Below, one piece after another: positions 53,638 through 63,174 of a stretch of DNA of 64,000 bases (position 1 is the first letter of the stretch; every line of letters starts with the position of its first letter). The DNA lies in NCBI RefSeq assembly GCF_016917355.1, contig NZ_CP070304.1, positions 682,001-746,000 of the forward strand, written 5' to 3'. A program made the translations under genes and the position numbers. Source of the stretch: Glaciimonas sp. PAMC28666. Its GTDB lineage: Bacteria; Pseudomonadota; Gammaproteobacteria; Burkholderiales; Burkholderiaceae_D. The notes beneath the pieces were generated by a model. It did no database searches. It saw only the letters and a list, made by a program, of their open reading frames with translations, and was not told the origin of the DNA.

Positions 53638-54669
53638 ATGAGCACCGCCATCCGACACGATTTCAGAAGCGATACAGTTACCCGGCCTGGCCCCTCCATG
53701 CGCGCCGCGATGGCAGCTGCAGAAGTTGGCGATGACGTATTCGGCGATGATCCGACGGTCAATCGACTTGAAAGCACGGCTGCGAGAATAGTCGGCAAAG
53801 AAGCCGCTCTGTTTGTCCCTTCGGGTACGCAAGCTAATCTGATCGCGCTCATGTCACACTGCGAGCGCGGGGACGAATACATCGTCAGCCAGAGAGCCCA
53901 TTGCTATCGCTGGGAGGCCGGCGGCGCCGCAGTGCTGGGCAGCATTCAGCCGCAGCCCTTGAACGGTCAGGCTGATGGCACCTTGCTCCTGAGCGAAATC
54001 GAAGAAGCGATCAAACCGGACGATTCCCATTTTGCCCGAACCCGTTTGCTTGCTTTAGAAAATACCACCGGCGGGAAAGTGTTACCTGTGGCGTACGTCG
54101 ATGCCGCGACCGCACTGGCACGACGCTATGGCCTGGCCTGTCACCTCGACGGCGCCCGTTTGTTCAATGCCGCGGCGATGCTCGGCGTTTCTGCGGCTTC
54201 GCTGGCGTCTCCTTTTGATTCCGTCTCAGTCTGCCTGTCCAAAGGACTGGGAGCACCGGTCGGGTCGGTCCTGATAGGGTCCGCGCCGTTTATAGCCAAA
54301 GCGCGGCGCCTGCGGAAGATGCTGGGCGGTGGTATGCGCCAGGCGGGTATCATCGCGGCCGCAGGATTATATGCGCTGGAACACAACGTCGAACGCTTGG
54401 TCGACGATCACGCAAATGCGAAACTTCTTGCCATTGGCTTATCGCAATATTCGGGACTAACCGTTTCGATGCCGGACACCAATATGGTCTTCGTTAATGT
54501 CGCTGCTGATGTTGCCGCGCCGTTCTCTGCCTATTTAGCTGCGCATGGAATCGGCGTCACGTCGGCCTATACCGCGACCCAACAACGCTGGGTAACTCAC
54601 CTGGACATTTCGGAAAAAGCAGTCGAGGATGCTCTGAAAGTGACACGGGATTTTTTTTCGACACGCTGA
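53638..54669 (+). CDS. ltaE: Low-specificity L-threonine aldolase
   Basis: 343 residues from MSTAIRHDFR (AAGGAG precedes). Fold type I PLP enzyme: DDVFGDDPTVNRLE, FVPSGTQANLIALM, HLDGARLFNAA, and PLP Lys202 in LSKGLGAPVGS. It splits threonine and related beta-hydroxy amino acids into glycine and an aldehyde. Full length. The stop is followed by no clear terminator. Confidence 0.93.
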   Translation: MSTAIRHDFRSDTVTRPGPSMRAAMAAAEVGDDVFGDDPTVNRLESTAARIVGKEAALFVPSGTQANLIALMSHCERGDEYIVSQRAHCYRWEAGGAAVLGSIQPQPLNGQADGTLLLSEIEEAIKPDDSHFARTRLLALENTTGGKVLPVAYVDAATALARRYGLACHLDGARLFNAAAMLGVSAASLASPFDSVSVCLSKGLGAPVGSVLIGSAPFIAKARRLRKMLGGGMRQAGIIAAAGLYALEHNVERLVDDHANAKLLAIGLSQYSGLTVSMPDTNMVFVNVAADVAAPFSAYLAAHGIGVTSAYTATQQRWVTHLDISEKAVEDALKVTRDFFSTR

Positions 54670-55186
54670 GCGCCGGGCCCAGGACCTAAGAAAAAAATTT
54701 TGTACGAGCATGACTATGAAGCCAAAGCGAATAATTAAGTCCAACACGCGCGGCACAAAAACTTTTACACCGCGGACTGGATACACTTAAGATAATTCAA
54801 AAAAATATCAGATATTTCTTGGCAAAAAAATGCTAGCGTAGCAGCATAACGTCAGCGAGTCAGCGAATCAGCGAGTCAACAAAGCGCACAGATGAAACAA
54901 TCGGTGCGCACCGCGGAACTTATCACACCAACTGGCTACAAATAAGAAGACTGGATGCTGCGACTTTAGTCTTTGGAAAATTGCGTAAACTAATTTGAAA
55001 CCACCTTTTAAAACGACGTTACAACCTGACCTGAAGCGGTCCCGTATACCGGACCGGCCAGCATCACTGATGCGATTGTCTGGTGCGCAACAGGTTTCGT
55101 AAGAGCTGCCAGGCAACTACCGGGCGTAATGAATATTTGAATATTTGGATATTTCGATCAACCCCTCACCAAAGCGATAACTTGCC
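54670..55186. other. Gene-free stretch with an 8-base tandem repeat
   Basis: 517 bases before the transaldolase gene. GTCAGCGA is repeated three times with one change at 54851-54874. No gene seen; a promoter for tal is expected here. Confidence 0.4.
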
Positions 55187-56122
55187 ATGAACCAACTAGA
55201 ACAACTTAAACAGTTCACTACCATCGTTGCCGATACGGGCGATTTTCAGACGATGAAAGCGTTCGCGCCCCACGATGCGACGACGAATCCATCCTTGATT
55301 TTGAAGGCCGTGCAAAAAACGGATTATCAACCGCTGATGGAAAAAGCGGTGCGCGATCACGCCGCTTTATCAACGGGCGATATTATCGACCAGCTATTAA
55401 TCGTGTTCGGGCTGGAAATATTAAAAATAATTCCGGGTCGGGTCTCAACCGAGACTGATGCGCGCCTGTCGTTTGACACGCAAGGCACCATCGATAAAGG
55501 TCGCAAATTAATCGGGTTGTATGAAGCTGCCGGTATTGACCGTAAGCGCATATTGATTAAAATTGCATCAACCTGGGAAGGCATTCGGGCAGCTGAGGTT
55601 CTGGAAAAAGAAGGCATTCATTGCAATCTGACACTGCTATTCTCATTGCCGCAAGCGGTTGCTTGTGCTGAGGCAAAAGTGCAGTTGGTTTCACCGTTCG
55701 TCGGCCGTATCTACGATTGGTATAAAAAATCCACTGGCAAAGAATATACCGGTGCTGCCGATCCCGGCGTGCAGTCAGTGAAGCAAGTCTATAGTTACTT
55801 CCGTAAGTTTGGTTACGCAACCGAAGTGATGGGAGCGAGTTTCCGCAACACATCACAGATATTGGAACTGGCGGGTTGCGATCTGCTGACCATTAGCCCT
55901 GATTTGCTGGAAAAATTAGAGGGAAGCAGCGAACCGGTCACGCGAAAACTTAGCGCTGAAGCGTCAAAAGAAGATGATATTCAAAAAATTAGCTTCGATG
56001 AACCGGCATTTCGAAACATGGTCAATGACGATGCCATGGCCACCGAGAAACTGGCCGAAGGGATTCGTCAATTTAGTGCCGATACCGTCAAACTTGAAAA
56101 ATTAATCGAAGCTCTGCGGTGA
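55187..56122 (+). CDS. tal: Transaldolase
   Basis: 311 residues, class I transaldolase: [14 protein letters not shown] at the front, Schiff-base Lys125 in [46 protein letters not shown]. Moves a dihydroxyacetone unit between sugar phosphates in the pentose phosphate pathway. Length as in TalB. A good terminator follows at 56248. Confidence 0.95.
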   Translation: MNQLEQLKQFTTIVADTGDFQTMKAFAPHDATTNPSLILKAVQKTDYQPLMEKAVRDHAALSTGDIIDQLLIVFGLEILKIIPGRVSTETDARLSFDTQGTIDKGRKLIGLYEAAGIDRKRILIKIASTWEGIRAAEVLEKEGIHCNLTLLFSLPQAVACAEAKVQLVSPFVGRIYDWYKKSTGKEYTGAADPGVQSVKQVYSYFRKFGYATEVMGASFRNTSQILELAGCDLLTISPDLLEKLEGSSEPVTRKLSAEASKEDDIQKISFDEPAFRNMVNDDAMATEKLAEGIRQFSADTVKLEKLIEALR

Positions 56123-56247
56123 TAGATTGTTAGTTCATGAACGTTGTTTATAACGTCAGGTAGCCGGCCAGATTAAGCGACGCAAAGCTCAATCTGTTGT
56201 TTTTCAGGGCTAACCGGCGTGGCCACGGCTGCCCTTCTCTCCTTCAG

Positions 56248-56281
56248 AAATGCCCCGTTTGCTATTAGACGGGGCATTTTT
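56248..56281 (+). terminator. Rho-independent terminator of tal
   Basis: AAATGCCCCGT and ACGGGGCATTT arms with a 10-base loop, then TTTT. It lies 126 bases after tal and ends before the rrf2-type promoter. Confidence 0.85.
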
Positions 56282-56308
56282 ACGTCATCAAAAATAATCT
56301 GCTATTTG

Positions 56309-56345
56309 TTGACATTGTTTATTGTGCTGATTATGATCACAATCA
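56309..56345 (+). promoter_or_regulatory. Sigma-70 promoter with operator 1 of the Rrf2-type regulator
   Basis: -35 TTGACA (56309-56314), exactly 17 bases, then -10 TATGAT (56332-56337): nearly perfect. Transcription should start at about 56344-56345, the A of the ATG, so the mRNA would be leaderless. The operator ATTGTG-N11-CACAAT (56321-56343) covers spacer and -10 box, a position that fits repression. Confidence 0.8.
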
Positions 56346-56770
56346 TGTCACAAACTAATGTCCAGTTTTCAGTCGCATCGCACATGCTTGCAGCATTGGC
56401 TTTATATCATGGCGGGCACGCGACATCGGCCATGCTGGCGCAAAGTGTGAATGCAGATCCCAGCTTTGTTCGCCGCGTGCTTTCAAAATTATCGAAAGCA
56501 GGTCTGGTGAATGCCACACGTGGCAAAAATGGCGCCTGCGAACTGGCTCGCGCTCCAGACCAGATTACGTTGCTGGAAATATATAAAGCCAGCGAGGCCC
56601 CCGCTACCTTTGCCATACACATGTACCCGGTGGAAGAAATGTGTTCAATCAGTTGTCACATTAAAGATGTGATGGCAGAAGTATTGCAAAGATCGCAAAC
56701 AGATTTTGAGCGCAGTCTGTCACAGCAGACGCTCGCAGACGTGACTGCCAGCATTCGAGGCAAATTGTAA
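56345..56770 (+). CDS. Rrf2-family transcriptional regulator
   Basis: 141 residues from MSQTNVQFSV. Winged helix about 10-60 (ATSAMLAQSVNADPSFVRRV, LSKLSKAGLVNATRGKNGAC), then a helical dimer part with Cys100 and Cys104 (EMCSISC) and Cys65. Three Cys as in iron-sulfur or redox-sensing Rrf2 proteins, but the spacing differs from IscR. Upstream Met codons are not used: they lie in the terminator and promoter. The shared operators at 56321 and 56854 suggest that it controls itself and the efflux operon downstream. Confidence 0.88.
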   Translation: MSQTNVQFSVASHMLAALALYHGGHATSAMLAQSVNADPSFVRRVLSKLSKAGLVNATRGKNGACELARAPDQITLLEIYKASEAPATFAIHMYPVEEMCSISCHIKDVMAEVLQRSQTDFERSLSQQTLADVTASIRGKL

Positions 56771-56853
56771 AATTTTTTGCTCTTAATTGTTTTGATTACT
56801 ATCTCATTCACCATAAGGTGGCTGAGTTTATCCAGGAAAATTTTTTACATTAA

Positions 56854-56876
56854 ATTGTGTTGATTACAAACACAAT
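56854..56876 (+). promoter_or_regulatory. Operator 2 in front of the efflux operon
   Basis: ATTGTGTTGATTACAAACAC followed by AAT: the same ATTGTG-N11-CACAAT plan as at 56321-56343, with 19 of 23 bases equal. It lies 140 bases before the adaptor gene. A weaker third match is at 56786-56808. Confidence 0.75.
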
Positions 56877-57016
56877 ATATATGTAGCGCCAACATTCCCG
56901 CTCCAGACATCTTACGAGTACAAAAAATATCGAAGCAAAAAAAAACTGCTATCAGCGAATCAACGAAAAAACAGACGCAAACGTTTAGACATTTATATGA
57001 TCAAGAGGAATGAAAC

Positions 57017-58258
57017 ATGACACACAGTCGATATTTACCCATCGCAGGCCGCCCGCTCTTGGCCGGACTAGCGCTCGCAGGATTGATCTCACTCAGTCTT
57101 AGCGGATGCGACTCAGCCAACGGACAAGCCAAGGCAGCGGTGGATGCCGGCGCACCGGTGTCCGCAGCGGTGGTGGTGGAGAAGCAAATCGTTGAGACGC
57201 AAGAATTCTCGGGACGTATGGATGCGATAGAGCATGTAGAAATACGATCACGGGTCAGTGGCTTTATCACTTCCGTCAATTTTAAACCGGGTAGCAAAGT
57301 CAAAAAAGGCCAGGTGTTATTTGTCATCGACCCACGCCCATTCCAAGCAGAAGCGCGCCGTGCCGACGCAACAGCAGTATCGGCACGCGCCAAAGCGGAT
57401 TTGGCAAAGCTGGAATTGACCCGTGCTGAAAAACTACTAGGAGAAAAAGCGATTGCACAGCGTGAATTTGATGAAAATTCTTCTGGCCTGAAGGAGCTCG
57501 ATGCCAATGCCCGGGCGGCACAAGCGCAGTATGAGACAGCCAAACTCAATCTAGCCTACACCGAAGTGATATCACCGATTGACGGCCGCGTGAGCAAAGC
57601 CGAAATCACCGTCGGCAACCTGATTGACTCTTCCGCGATATTGACATCAGTGGTGTCCGACCAAAGCATTTACGCAAGTTTCGACGGCGATGAAGATACC
57701 TTCCTGAATGTTGGCGCCCAGGCCCGTAACAACCGCCCGGTCGTGGTTCGGGTCGGTCTCGCCAACGAAACCGGTTTTCCCCACGAAGGAACGTTGGAAT
57801 TTATCGATAATCAACTTGATCCACGCACCGGTGCGGTACGGCTGCGCGCAACCTTCGCGAATGCGGACAGCACATTAGCGCCTGGTCTTTTTGTTCGTGT
57901 TCAGTTAGAGACTGGCAACGGAACCAACGCGCTGACGAAGGCTGTGCTGATCAACGATCGCGCAGTGGGGACTGATCAAAGTCGTAAATTTGTGTTCGTG
58001 GTCGGACCGAATAACAAGGCCGAATATCGCCTTGTCACTTTGGGCAAAACTTTCGATGGACTTCGTATCGTTCGCAGTGGCTTGCAGCCACATGAAAAAA
58101 TTGTTGTCAACGGATTGCAACGGGTTCGGCCTGACGCCCTGCTTGCACCAAAAATGGTGGCAATGACTTTTGACACGCAGACAGCAAAGCTGGCAACCGC
58201 ACCGGAAAAAGAGTTGAAATTAGCTTCTGTCGCCAAAGATGTGAAAGCTAAGGACTAA
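57017..58258 (+). CDS. RND efflux adaptor (MexE-like membrane fusion protein)
   Basis: 413 residues. Lipoprotein-type signal (LAGLISLSLSGC, lipobox Cys about 31). HlyD-like plan: lipoyl half motifs VEIRSRVSGFITSVNFKPGS and IDGRVSKAEITVGNLI around a coiled-coil hairpin (about 100-170), then beta-barrel and membrane-proximal parts. Connects pump and outer membrane channel. GAGGAA precedes the start. First gene of an adaptor-pump-channel operon with 2-base gaps. Confidence 0.93.
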   Translation: MTHSRYLPIAGRPLLAGLALAGLISLSLSGCDSANGQAKAAVDAGAPVSAAVVVEKQIVETQEFSGRMDAIEHVEIRSRVSGFITSVNFKPGSKVKKGQVLFVIDPRPFQAEARRADATAVSARAKADLAKLELTRAEKLLGEKAIAQREFDENSSGLKELDANARAAQAQYETAKLNLAYTEVISPIDGRVSKAEITVGNLIDSSAILTSVVSDQSIYASFDGDEDTFLNVGAQARNNRPVVVRVGLANETGFPHEGTLEFIDNQLDPRTGAVRLRATFANADSTLAPGLFVRVQLETGNGTNALTKAVLINDRAVGTDQSRKFVFVVGPNNKAEYRLVTLGKTFDGLRIVRSGLQPHEKIVVNGLQRVRPDALLAPKMVAMTFDTQTAKLATAPEKELKLASVAKDVKAKD

Positions 58259-58260
58259 CC

Positions 58261-61200
58261 ATGAACATCTCCCGCTTTTTTGTGGACAAGCCGATCTTCG
58301 CGGCGGTTCTGTCCATTATCATTTTTGTAGCTGGCCTGCTGGCTATGCTGAAACTACCCATCTCGGAATATCCCGATGTGGTACCACCTTCTGTGGTCGT
58401 GCGCGCGCAATATCCCGGCGCTAATCCAAAGGTGATTGCGGAGACGGTCGCTGCGCCGTTGGAAGAACAGATCAACGGTGTCGAAGGCATGATCTATATG
58501 TCTTCCCAAAATACCTCGGATGGTGCCCTGATGTTAACGGTCACCTTCAAAATTGGTACCAATATCGAGCAGGCTGAAACCCAGGTACAAAACCGCGTTC
58601 AACGTGCTTTGCCGCGCCTGCCTGAAGAAGTGCGTCAGATTGGCGTGACCACGGTAAAGAGTTCGCCGAATCTGACGATGGTGGTACATCTGGTATCCCC
58701 TGACCGTACTTACGATGAATTATATTTACGTAACTATGCGGTATTGAACGTCAAGGATCAGTTGGCGCGGATTCCTGGCATGGGCGATACGCAGGTATTT
58801 GGCTCCGGCGACTACGCCATGCGGGTGTGGCTTGACCCGCAAAAGATTGCTGCGCGGAATATGACGGCAAGCGACGTGGCCGATGCAATCCGGGAACAAA
58901 ATGTCCAGGTGGCGGGTGGTGCAATCGGTTCATCTCCATCAAAAGACAGCGAGTTTCAGCTCACTCTGAACACCAAAGGTCGCTTGAAGACCACCGAAGA
59001 TTTCGAAAACATTATTGTGCGCACCGGATCCGATGGCGCAGTTACGTTACTGAAAGACGTGGCACGCGTTGAACTGGGTGCGGGATCGTATGCATTGCGC
59101 GCTCTTCTGGACAATAAGCCTGCGGTGGCCTTGGCAATTTTCTCGTCGCCGGGAGCGAACGATCTGCAGTTGTCTACCGACGTACGTGCCAAGATGGACC
59201 AACTACAGAAAGACTTTCCGAAAGGGATGGAATATCGGGTTGCCTATGATCCGACAATGTTCGTCCGCGATTCAATCGCTGCGGTAGTGCATACGCTGCT
59301 GGAAGCACTGGCCTTAGTGGTGATTGTGGTGATTATCTTTTTGCAGACATGGCGCGCTTCCATCATTCCGTTGCTGGCCGTGCCGGTCTCGATCATCGGT
59401 ACGTTTGCAGTGATGATGGCCTTTGGCTTTTCGATCAACACACTCACACTGTTTGGTCTGGTTTTGTCGATCGGTATCGTGGTCGACGATGCGATTGTGG
59501 TGGTGGAAAACGTCGAGCGCAATATCGCCAATGGACTGGCACCGCGTGAAGCGACGATTCAGGCCATGAAGGAGGTCAGTGGCCCGATCGTGGCGATTGC
59601 TTTGGTGTTGTGTGCGGTGTTCGTACCGATTGCCTTCGTGTCCGGATTGTCGGGCCAGTTTTATCGGCAGTTTGCGTTGACGATTGCGTTTTCAACTGTC
59701 ATCTCTGCGTTTAGCTCGTTGACTCTGGCACCGGCTTTAGCCGCTGCATTATTGAAGCCGCATGATGCGCCGAAAGACGCGCCGACCCGTGCGATGGATA
59801 AACTTTTCGGGGGCTTCTTTAACTGGTTCAATCGTTTCTTTGGTCGCGCTTCGCAAAAATACGAAGGTGGTGTCAAAGGTGTTTTATCCCACAAGAGCGT
59901 GTCGTTGGGCGTCTATGCGTTATTGATTGTGGCAGCGGTGGTGATGTTCAAGGTAGTGCCAGCCGGTTTCGTACCGACGCAGGATAAAGGTTATCTGGTG
60001 GGATTTTCGTTATTGCCCGATGCAGCCTCACTCAACCGCACCGAGTCGGTGATCCGTCGTATGACCGACATTTCGTCGGAAGTGCCTGGGGTCCGCAATT
60101 CGGTTGCCTTCCCCGGTCTGTCGGTGAACGATCTAACCAATGCACCCAACGCGGGCATTGTGTTTAACGGTCTGAAGGCATTCGACGAACGCACTACCGC
60201 AGCGCTGAGCGGGTCATCCATCGCCGCCGAAATTAACAAGCGTGTCGGGGCTATCGAAGACGCATTCATCATGGTATTTCCCCCGCCGCCGGTGAACGGA
60301 TTAGGTACGATCGGTGGCTTCAAAATGATGATTGAGGATCGCGGCAATCTGGGATACGACGCGCTGTATAAAGCGACCCAGACGTTGATAGACAAAGCCC
60401 GTGCTGCGCCAGAGCTATCCGGGGTGTTCTCGGGCTATCAGATCAACGTTCCCCAACTGTACGCCGACATTGATCGCACCAAAGCCAAGCAACTGGGGGT
60501 TCCGCTAACGTCTATTTATCAGACGCTGCAAATCAATCTCGGCTCGCTATATGTGAATGACTTCAATCAGTTCGGGCGGACTTTTCAGGTCAGAGTGCAG
60601 GCGGATGCCAAGTTCCGTTCACGGGCTGAAGATATTGGTCAAATGAAGGTGCGCAGTAACACCGGTGAAATGATTCCACTGTCGTCACTGGTGCACATCA
60701 GCGATAGCTATGGCCCGGATCGGGTACAACGTTATAACGCTTATGTGGCCGCCGATGTGAACGCCGGTCCAGCACCGGGATACTCCTCCGGTCAGGCCCA
60801 GGCCGCACTCGAAAAACTGGCGCAGGAAGTCCTGCCAAAAGGCATTTCTTATGAGTGGACCGAACTGACCTACCAAAACATTATCGCGGGCAATACGATG
60901 GTCTATGTTTTCCCATTGTGCGTGATTCTGGTATTTCTGGTTCTGGCTGCGCAATATGAAAGCTGGACCTTGCCATTGGCTGTGATTCTGATCGTCCCGA
61001 TGTCGATTTTGTGTGCATTGATCGGCGTCAAACTGACCCATGGCGATAATAATATCTTTACGCAGATCGCTTTGTTTGTTCTGGTCGGACTGGCGTCGAA
61101 AAACGCCATCCTGATTGTCGAGTTTGCTCGTGAACTGGAGAATCATGGCCGCACCACGGTGCAAGCTGCGCTCGAATCCTGCCGCTTGCGTTTGCGTCCT

Positions 61201-61479
61201 ATTTTGATGACATCGATCGCCTTCATCATGGGAGTTGTCCCACTGGTCTTTTCCCACGGTGCAGGTTCAGAGATGCGCCATGCCATGGGCGTTGCCGTCT
61301 TTTCCGGAATGCTCGGCGTTACCTTCTTTGGCTTATTTTTGACGCCGGTGTTTTATGTCCTGCTGCGCACGTTGGCTAAACGTCTTGAGCGTAAAAAATC
61401 AAGTCCCGTTTTGCCGACTACACCGGCTCACCCGGTTACACGCGTTGCTCCTGCAGCGGTTTTGGAAAGCTCCCATTAA
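58261..61479 (+). CDS. RND multidrug efflux pump (MexF-like, HAE1 family)
   Basis: 1072 residues with 12 membrane segments. Signature parts: FFVDKPIFAAVLSIIIFVAG at the front, proton-relay Asp pair in IGIVVDDAIVVVENVERN, and ALVLCAVFVPIAFVSGLSGQ; in the second half LVGLASKNAILIVEFAREL. Inner-membrane proton antiporter that exports drugs or metabolites. Length is within the MexF range. The next gene starts one base after its stop. Confidence 0.95.
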   Translation: MNISRFFVDKPIFAAVLSIIIFVAGLLAMLKLPISEYPDVVPPSVVVRAQYPGANPKVIAETVAAPLEEQINGVEGMIYMSSQNTSDGALMLTVTFKIGTNIEQAETQVQNRVQRALPRLPEEVRQIGVTTVKSSPNLTMVVHLVSPDRTYDELYLRNYAVLNVKDQLARIPGMGDTQVFGSGDYAMRVWLDPQKIAARNMTASDVADAIREQNVQVAGGAIGSSPSKDSEFQLTLNTKGRLKTTEDFENIIVRTGSDGAVTLLKDVARVELGAGSYALRALLDNKPAVALAIFSSPGANDLQLSTDVRAKMDQLQKDFPKGMEYRVAYDPTMFVRDSIAAVVHTLLEALALVVIVVIIFLQTWRASIIPLLAVPVSIIGTFAVMMAFGFSINTLTLFGLVLSIGIVVDDAIVVVENVERNIANGLAPREATIQAMKEVSGPIVAIALVLCAVFVPIAFVSGLSGQFYRQFALTIAFSTVISAFSSLTLAPALAAALLKPHDAPKDAPTRAMDKLFGGFFNWFNRFFGRASQKYEGGVKGVLSHKSVSLGVYALLIVAAVVMFKVVPAGFVPTQDKGYLVGFSLLPDAASLNRTESVIRRMTDISSEVPGVRNSVAFPGLSVNDLTNAPNAGIVFNGLKAFDERTTAALSGSSIAAEINKRVGAIEDAFIMVFPPPPVNGLGTIGGFKMMIEDRGNLGYDALYKATQTLIDKARAAPELSGVFSGYQINVPQLYADIDRTKAKQLGVPLTSIYQTLQINLGSLYVNDFNQFGRTFQVRVQADAKFRSRAEDIGQMKVRSNTGEMIPLSSLVHISDSYGPDRVQRYNAYVAADVNAGPAPGYSSGQAQAALEKLAQEVLPKGISYEWTELTYQNIIAGNTMVYVFPLCVILVFLVLAAQYESWTLPLAVILIVPMSILCALIGVKLTHGDNNIFTQIALFVLVGLASKNAILIVEFARELENHGRTTVQAALESCRLRLRPILMTSIAFIMGVVPLVFSHGAGSEMRHAMGVAVFSGMLGVTFFGLFLTPVFYVLLRTLAKRLERKKSSPVLPTTPAHPVTRVAPAAVLESSH

Positions 61480-61480
61480 T

Positions 61481-62992
61481 ATGCCATCGCTCACTTATAT
61501 GAAATACGCCTCATCGCTGTTGACAGCCTTGTTGTTGACCGCTTGCGGTACGCCGGAATTCAAGCAACCAACGATGAAAATGCCGACTGCATACAAAGAG
61601 GCATCCGGTCCGCTGATCGCCGCTGACGGCACCAGCTGGAAAGCCGCGCACGCCGCAGAAGCGCAACCGCGCGGCGAGTGGTGGCTTGCTTTCAATGATC
61701 CCTTGTTGACGCAATTAATCGAAGAAGCGACTAAAGAGAACGCCAATCTGGCTGTCGCCGCAGCACGCGTTAAACAAGCCCGGGCTATAGCCGGGATCTC
61801 CAATGCCGACCGGATTCCACAAGTCGGATTAAACGCTGGCATAGCGCGTGAACGTCCTTCGCCACTGTCATTAAACCTTCCGCAAAATGCGCCGATCGCA
61901 CCCATCAATGTGTATCAGGCAAACCTGACAGCGAGCTACGAGGTCGATCTTTTTGGCCGCGTATCCTCGAATATCAGTGCGGCGCATGCGGACGCGGATG
62001 TGGTTGAGGCCAACTATCGCTCAGTATTGCTGGCGTTGCAGGCGGACGTGGCGCAAACCTATTTTCGTTTGCGCGAAACGGATGCTGAGTTGGCGACGCT
62101 CAATGAGACGGTTAGTTTGCGCGAGAAAAGTTTTCACGTTAATGAACGCCGTTTTGAACTGGGCGATTTAGGCGAATTTGACTTATCCCGCTCCAAGACA
62201 GAACTGTCACTTTCACGCGCTGACGCGATTGGCTTGCAACAGCAGCGCATCGCCAACGAGCATGCGCTAGCAGTCTTATTGGGCAAACCCGCTTCGGCAT
62301 TCTCTGCCAGCGACTACCCACTGGTTAGCCTTTCAGGGTTACCGGTTATTCCTACCGGATTACCTTCCTCGTTGCTGGAACGTCGCCCGGATATCGCAGC
62401 AGCCCAACGCACCATGGAAGCCTCCAACGCGCGCATCGGCGTGGCGCGTGCTGCGATGTTTCCTGCTTTGATGATCAATGCTTCGGGCGGTGGCGAAAGC
62501 GCAAGTTTTGCGGATATCTTGAATTGGAGCAGTCGGTCCTGGGTGCTCGGTGCACTGATGTCGCTGCCCATCATCGACGGTGGCCGCAACAAAAATAATG
62601 TCATCCGCAGCGAAGCGGTCCTGGAAGAATCGGTCGCCAGTTACCGGCAGCGCGTGTTGGTAGCGTTTAGCGAAGTTGAGGATAATCTGGCAGGGTTGCG
62701 CATCCTGGCTGGGCAGGCTGCGCAAATCGACGACGCGCTGGTGTCGGCCAGACGCTCGGCCGATGTCGCTCAAAAGCTCTACGATGCTGGTCGTTTTCGC
62801 TATCTGGATTTACTCGACACCCAACGCAACTTAACTGCGGTGGAGCGCAATGAGGCGCAATTACGGGGCAGTCGTGCCGTCACCACGGTTGCACTCATTC
62901 GGGCATTAGGCGGAGGTTGGGATAGCGATCTGGCGCCGGTAGTCTCCGACAAGAATGGGGCACTAGAGGTACGCCAAGTCGAATTACGTTGA
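61481..62992 (+). CDS. Outer-membrane efflux channel (NodT/OprN-like lipoprotein)
   Basis: 503 residues from ATG 61481; another start at 61499 (MKYASSLLTA) is possible. Lipobox LLLTAC, Cys about 21-22. Two OEP repeats: ANLAVAAARVKQARAIAGIS and YEVDLFGRVSSNISAAHADA in the first, and LERRPDIAAAQRTMEASNAR with GRFRYLDLLDTQRNL in the second. TolC-like trimer forms the exit duct for the MexEF-type pump. Confidence 0.93.
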   Translation: MPSLTYMKYASSLLTALLLTACGTPEFKQPTMKMPTAYKEASGPLIAADGTSWKAAHAAEAQPRGEWWLAFNDPLLTQLIEEATKENANLAVAAARVKQARAIAGISNADRIPQVGLNAGIARERPSPLSLNLPQNAPIAPINVYQANLTASYEVDLFGRVSSNISAAHADADVVEANYRSVLLALQADVAQTYFRLRETDAELATLNETVSLREKSFHVNERRFELGDLGEFDLSRSKTELSLSRADAIGLQQQRIANEHALAVLLGKPASAFSASDYPLVSLSGLPVIPTGLPSSLLERRPDIAAAQRTMEASNARIGVARAAMFPALMINASGGGESASFADILNWSSRSWVLGALMSLPIIDGGRNKNNVIRSEAVLEESVASYRQRVLVAFSEVEDNLAGLRILAGQAAQIDDALVSARRSADVAQKLYDAGRFRYLDLLDTQRNLTAVERNEAQLRGSRAVTTVALIRALGGGWDSDLAPVVSDKNGALEVRQVELR

Positions 62993-63057
62993 CGTGCTAC
63001 CAAAATCCCTCCTGCTCCGATAGATAAAAGATCCGGAGCAAACAAACGAGGGTAGTA

Positions 63058-63109
63058 AAAAGTCGATCTGACTGGCTGGGAACAACCCATGGCAGTGAGA
63101 TCGACTTTT
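63058..63109. terminator. Bidirectional terminator-like hairpin
   Basis: AAAAGTCGATCT pairs with AGATCGACTTTT around an inner GGG/CCC helix, A run on one side and T run on the other. It separates two convergent genes. Another hairpin GCTCCG/CGGAGC sits just before it (63014-63040). Confidence 0.7.
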
Positions 63110-63174
63110 ATACTGACAGAACGTATTGTCTTAAACTGGTACCACTCTGGCAACTGGAAGCGAGCGTATTTCTC

